Of a DNA stretch of 64,000 nt, positions 59,151-64,000 are shown piece after piece. Below the pieces are notes generated by a model, which worked only from the letters and a program-made list of their open reading frames with translations, was not told where the DNA came from and ran no database searches. The stretch lies in NCBI GenBank assembly GCA_963978545.1, contig OZ021730.1, forward strand, positions 5,620,201 through 5,684,200. The letters are read 5' to 3'. This stretch comes from Linyphia triangularis (lineage: Eukaryota > Arthropoda > Arachnida > Araneae > Linyphiidae). How positions within the stretch are numbered: the first letter of the stretch is position 1; each line of letters begins with the position of its first letter. The position numbers and the translations under genes are program-made.

Positions 59151-59253
59151 CTATATATGAGGGGTAATCACGCTCCGTCGATAGTCAGCATCAACCTCTA
59201 TCGTGAAACCTGATTGGTCGGTGAAGTCACGTGATCACCCCTCATATATAAAC
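59151..59253. promoter_or_regulatory. Central bidirectional promoter of palindrome 2
   Basis: TATA-like CATATATA-A/G boxes face outward on both sides (complement of 59151-59159; 59243-59253), each followed by the same 5' untranslated sequence. The 59-bp unique centre (59172-59230) separates the arms and carries one inverted CCAAT (TGATTGGTCG at 59211) and one CACGTG E-box (59228-59233). One shared regulatory core would drive both identical polymerase copies divergently. Confidence 0.65.
59172..59230. other. Unique centre (spacer) of palindrome 2
   Basis: GGGGTAATCAC at 59161-59171 pairs with GTGATCACCCC at 59231-59241. The 59 bases between show only a short internal pairing (CGATAG with CTATCG). 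Confidence 0.8.
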
Positions 59254-59261
59254 GCTACCGG

Positions 59262-59408
59262 TTGCCGTCTCGCCATTTCTACTTAGATTCCTGAGTGTGA
59301 AAGACGTGTTTAAAACTTCGTGTGTTTTTTTTCTCATCGCGATTTTGTTTGTACTTGTGTAGTTATTCACAGTTATTTTAGCTTCGCAGCTTTCGTTTCG
59401 ATTATTCG
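59262..59408 (+). other. 5' untranslated exon of the right-arm polymerase gene (start approximate)
   Basis: It ends at a GTAAGTAAAT donor (59409). Intron 1 ends TTTCAG at 59815, and translation starts at the ATG 59825-59827. The transcription start was not determined. Confidence 0.6.
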
Positions 59409-59824
59409 GTAAGTAAATTTTTATTGTTTGTTGACTGTTTTAAGTAACATATGTAATAAAATGTTAATTATTTTACTATATGTATTAGGGTTAAGAATCG
59501 CGTGCATTCAAATCTTTTCTGTATTACTTGTTAAAGGTTTAAGTTATCCGTTCAGTAAGTTTAAGATGTATGTATATTATTTAATATTAATAGATACATT
59601 ATTTTAACTGATATTATATATCGTGTGTTAAGTTTATATATTGAAATGAGCTATCGATTGCATTTGTTAGGCTTAAGTACCGCGTGCATTTGTTAGGCTT
59701 AACAATCGCATCATCATGCTAAAGTAGTCGGTTCAAGTATTACATAAAAATTATTCCCAACTTGTATTGAAAATGTATGTTTTCTTTCGATAATTATATA
59801 TTTTTTCAATTTCAGTCATTTATA

Positions 59825-62800
59825 ATGTCATCATCACGTTCTCCTTCTCCCATGGATCTCGTTGTCTCTAGTCCTAATGACCAAGTAAGTGTTCTTTTAG
59901 TAATGTATTTTTAAATTATGTTTGAGTGCTTATAGATTGTATTACTTACTATATGTATCTAAAAGAATATTCTTTAAATAAGGTTAAACTTGTTGCTTTT
60001 AAGTAAATGAATGTTTAATGTCTAAGATAAATTTTAAATTGTGTTATTTAATGTCGCATAATTTATTTATCCACTTAAAACTTTTTCAATTATATTTGAA
60101 ATTCATGTCAATAATGTATTCTTTAAAACTTTTTTTAAAATGTCATTCATTAGTATAAGATTCACGCCATAATTTGTAATACTTTTATATTTAGTAATTT
60201 TTCTAAATGTCATTCATTTGAATATTAGCATAAGAAACACGCCGAAATTTTTATTGCTTTTGTACTTAGTAATTTTCAATGTTGGACTATTCAAAGTCGC
60301 CCCAAATTCACGCCGAAATTTTCATTACTATTTTTTACTTAGCAATTTTCAATATTGTAACTATTCAAAGTCGCCCTAAATTCACTCCAAAATTTTTATT
60401 GCTTTTATTCTTAGTAATTTCCAATGTTGTAACTATTTAAAGTCGTCCCAAATTCACGCCCGATTTTTTCTTCTGACGTAAAAAAAAATTAGAATAATTT
60501 CTCAATATCTAAAATTTATTTTAGGAAGTTGTTGTTGTTGAACCTGTTGCCGGGCCATCTAATGCTCCGTCTACCTCACAAGACTTGCATGTAAGTATTA
60601 TTTTTTATCATTTAAGTGAAACAATAATAACTTTAACATTTCAAAGGTATGTTACTCAAAATTTCTATTTTCAACAGGTCTGTACCATCTGTAAGAAGGG
60701 TTTCGTACAGAAATGTCATTTGACAAGACATTTAAAAATCCATCAGAAAACTGTAAGTATTACATTCAAAGGATAAACTATTGTTAAGAATATGTTAAAA
60801 TAGCTTATTTAAATGTTAATTAATTTTTTCAGGTTCCTGTTGCTAGACCCTCTCATGCTATCCATCTTGCACAAACTTCAAATGCTAACCATGTAAGTAT
60901 TATTTTTTTTTTCCTCGGAGAATGTGTTTCTTAGATCACAGTTTTGCAAAGAAGAAATTTTTAACCATTTATCGAAATTTTAATTTTAGTGTTTTCTGTT
61001 TGATATGTTTTATAAGTAGAAGAAGAATAGAAAGTTTTTGCAATAAAATGTGTTTTATGAAAAGACAAATTTGAAATAAAGTTTTTGCAATAAAATGTGT
61101 TTTAGGAAAAGACAAATTTGAAATAATATTTCTTTTATTAAAAAAAAAATTATTTCTTGACCACTTATAAAAGTTATAATTTCTTATAGGTTTGTACTGT
61201 ATGCAGCAAGACTTTTACGGAGAAGCGAAGTTTAACTCGTCATCTTAAAGCTCACTCGGGGAAGAAAGACTTTGTCTGTGGAATCTGCAGCAAATCCTTC
61301 ACACGTAATTCTGATCTGGATCGGCATATGTTGAGTCATCAATCCGCCACTCCTCATGCCTGTTCTGACTGCGGAAAGAGTTTCGGACGTAAGGATCATG
61401 TTCAGCAACATCTTCTCACCCACCTTCGAGTTGCCCAAGTAGGAGGAAATCAACCTGCATCCCCTGCGACCAGAAGGAGGAGAGTTGAGGTGAAGACGTC
61501 CGATGTCTTTGCCACCCGCCATTTATTCCCAAGTGAAGAGGCAGTTGGAGACCTGCTTCTCTTCATTAGGGAAAGTCATCCTCAAGTGGATGGTGTATTG
61601 AAGGAGGAACTGGAGGAGAAGCGTGCCATCAAGTGGTATGTTGTGTCTAAAATCCGGTTCGTTCGTAAGAGTGATGAGGGGTATGAAGAATTTGCCACAC
61701 CCTATTTCCGGAGTAAGGTGCAGATGGAGCTGGATGACAGCGTCCTCCCTGAACACATCGACCAAGCCTTCGCCAAAATCATGTCCTCCTTCGATGAATT
61801 TATCGAGCGGGGATCTGGATGGGTCCTCGATGAAATCATCCATTTGGAGGTAAAGACTGCCACGTATCAACCTCTAGCCCCTGCTAGCCACTTCAAGTTG
61901 CCCAACAAGTTAGCAGCGAAGCAAGCCGTCCTCAACATCCAGAATGAAGACACTAAATGTTTCATCTGGTCTGTCCTGGCTGCCCTTCATCCTGTTGCTC
62001 ATACAGATCACCCATACAGAGTTTCTCACTATGCAGAGTACGAGCAGGAGCTCAAGATGGGAAATGTAAGCTGTCCCGTCCAACCCTGCAAGGTTCGGAT
62101 AATTGAAAACCTCAACACCTTGAGGATCAATATCTATGGCTATGAAGATGATGAGATATTACCTCTGTACATCTCTAAGAGGGAGGATCCTGAGGTTATC
62201 AACCTCCTCTACATCATAGAAGGAGAGAGGCAGCATTATTGCCTAATTAAGAGTATGTCCAGGCTTCTTACCAACCTCACTAAGCACGATGGAAAGCGAT
62301 TCTATTGTTTTTCCTGTCTTCATCGTTTTGCCAAGGAGGAGACTCTCAAAGCACATGTCCCTTACTGTAACGAGCACTCACCCCAACGCATCAAGATGCC
62401 GACTCCAAAGGACTGTGTTCTGAAATTTAGTCAGTACAAGTTCACCCAGAAAGTCCCGTATATCATATACGCGGACTTTGAGGCCTTGGTGGAGAAGTTG
62501 GACGTCACCACCCCCTCCAGCACTATGAAGACGGCTAGTCACATTCCCTGCGGATACGCTTATGTCATTATAGGTCCTGATGGGAAGCCTACAAAACCTA
62601 TTGCGGTTTATAGGGGATCGGATGCTGTGGATCATTTCATCAAGAACATTATTGATGAAAAGGACGAGTTAGCAATTAAGCTCACTACCATTGTCCCGAT
62701 GAAACTCACTCCCCAAGACCAGCAAACTATCAATGCTGCAACACACTGTGGCCTCTGCAAGGGCCGACTAGGAACTGATCGGGTAAACGACCACGATCAC

Positions 62801-64000
62801 TTGACCGGTCAGTTCCGTCAAGTGCTTCACAATGAATGTAACCTTGCCTTCAGGTTGCGGAAAATGATTCCTTGCGTCTTCCACAACCTGAAGAATTACG
62901 ATGCGCATTTGATCATGCAGGGGCTAGGGAAAGTGGCTGACCATGATATTGGAGTCATCCCTACAACGATGGAGAAATACATCTCCTTCTCCATTACCAA
63001 GAAACTTGACAAGATCCCGGTGACCCTCCAGTTTATTGACAGTCTCCAGTTTCTGAATGCATCGCTTCAGAAACTTGTCGATAATCTGGAGAGAGACAAG
63101 TTTCACATTTTGAAGAGTTCTATCGCATCTAACCATGGTACGTAATATAGTCAAAGTTAATATTATATAAATGTTCACTTAACAATATCATTTAATTTTT
63201 ATTTTTTTCCTTAGATCTCTTGCTGAAGAAGGGAGTGTACCCTTATGAGTACATGGACTCATTCACTAAATTTCAAGAAACATCTCTGCCACCTCAGCAA
63301 GCCTTCTACAGTACTCTGACAAACTCCTCCATCATCGATGCAGATTATGACCACGCTCAAGTTGTTTGGGAAGCTTTCGGCATCAAAGACCTTGGCGAAT
63401 ATCACGACCTGTACGTGAAGACGGATGTGCTCCTCCTCTCTGATGTTTTTGAGAATTTCCGCCGCCTAACTCTGGACTTCTACCAGCTAGACGCCGCCCA
63501 CATGATGACGTCTCCGGGTTTAGCGTGGCAAGCCGCTCTCAAGATGTCAGATGTCGGTTTGGATTTATTCACCGACATTGACATGCACCTCTTTATAGAG
63601 AAGGGTATTCGGGGAGGAGTCTCAGTCATCACCCATCGTCATAGCCAGGCAAACCATCCAGGCTGTCCTGTATATAATGCTGCTGAGGAGAAGAAACATA
63701 TATTGTACCTGGATGCCAATAACCTCTATGGTAAGCATGAAATTATTTTAAAACTGTCTTTTTTTTTTATTATTATTTAGCTTCTATGTTGATATTGAAT
63801 GATTTAATTGGATTTTTCTTTCAGGTTGGGCCATGTCTCAATATTTACCTGTTGGTGATTTTCAGTGGGTGGACCCGGAAAACATCTCTACTCAAACCAT
63901 TTTGGACCAAGCAGATGATGCAGATGAGGGTTTCATCCTAGAAGCGGATCTCGACTATCCTGCTGAACTCCACGATCTCCATAATGATTATCCTCTGGCT
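59825..64000 (+). CDS. Protein-primed family B DNA polymerase, right-arm copy (runs off the window)
   Basis: This is the mirror image of the left-arm gene. Coding exons are 59825-59884, 60525-60590, 60678-60752, 60833-60892, 61190-63137, 63215-63730 and 63825 onward. All frames that can be compared are identical in length and, as far as I can see, in sequence to the left copy. The visible part covers residues 1 to about 968, including the zinc fingers, HNH-like motif, all three exonuclease motifs and polymerase motif A; motifs B and C lie beyond 64000. Intron 2 is 640 bp here versus 660 bp on the left because of a 20-bp indel. Two intact copies in opposite orientation suggest recent palindrome formation or ongoing gene conversion. 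Confidence 0.9.
60147..60467. repeat. Tandem repeats of about 71-76 bp in polymerase intron 2, right arm
   Basis: Inverted copy of 57915-58235. Confidence 0.75.

Larger units (their letters stand above)
51687..64000. mobile_element. Palindromic mobile element 2 carrying divergent DNA polymerase genes (incomplete at window end)
   Basis: It starts AGTAGTTAGAAAA, as element 1 does, followed by homologous subterminal sequence with the TGACGTCA array (to about 52600). From 54382 to 64000 it is a near-perfect inverted repeat around 59201. If symmetry holds, the right terminus is near 66695 and the length about 15.0 kb, close to the 14.86 kb of element 1. Each arm has one complete copy of a family B DNA polymerase gene in outward orientation. 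No integrase, ATPase, protease or capsid gene is visible in the complete left arm. Confidence 0.85.

Overview
This window reads as repeat-rich, AT-rich nuclear DNA of an invertebrate animal. Introns have GTAAGT/AG borders and nearly every recognisable gene belongs to a mobile element. The mix (a mariner transposase of the kind annotated with DUF4817 in arachnids, Jockey-type and RNase H-bearing non-LTR elements, a copia element with a GGTTATGGGCCCA primer site, tRNA-derived SINEs, a Helentron-like element) points to an arthropod, plausibly a spider. That is inference; no host gene can be identified with confidence.

Layout. 1-3.9 kb: AT-rich, at most a doubtful terminal exon. 4.2-6.9 kb: decayed copia element on the minus strand, without reverse transcriptase. 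7.2-10.5 kb plus 30.5-31.1 kb: first copy of a segmental repeat whose second copy lies at 42.1-47.3 kb. The first copy is split by about 20 kb of nested insertions: a Jockey-like element (27.2-30.5 kb), a second gag-only Jockey-like element (10.55-11.01 plus 25.88-27.1 kb), a SINE with a 15-bp target duplication, and a 14.86-kb palindrome (11015-25875). 31.1-33.3 kb: Helentron-like element with a 148-bp minisatellite. 33.3-35.2 and 47.3-48.6 kb: two mariner copies with long inverted ends. 36-37 kb: mariner remnant split by a hAT-like MITE. 37.7-40.5 kb: LTR-like sequence. 44.3-45.55 kb: RNase H-type non-LTR fragment. 49.3-49.9 kb: MITE. 51.7 kb to the window end: a second giant palindrome carrying two divergent copies of a spliced protein-primed DNA polymerase gene.

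The main discovery candidate is a family of about 15-kb, end-to-end palindromic mobile elements. Element 1 (11015-25875) begins AGTAGTTAG, ends CTAACTACT, and is flanked by a perfect 6-bp duplication, GGGGAT, inside a gag gene whose frame resumes on the other side. Element 2 begins with the same terminus at 51687, is mirrored about 59201, and should end near 66695, outside the window. Both share about 1 kb of subterminal sequence dominated by tandem TGACGTCA (CRE/ATF) motifs. Element 2 encodes a 1320-residue, eight-exon polymerase with N-terminal C2H2 fingers, 3'-5' exonuclease motifs, an embedded HNH-like motif and polymerase motifs A, B and C, once per arm, transcribed outward from a central promoter. 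Element 1 has no recognisable gene and looks like a non-autonomous relative. Six-bp duplications, inverted termini and a protein-primed family B polymerase are Maverick/Polinton traits, but whole-element palindromy and the absence of integrase, packaging ATPase, protease and capsid genes are not typical of them.
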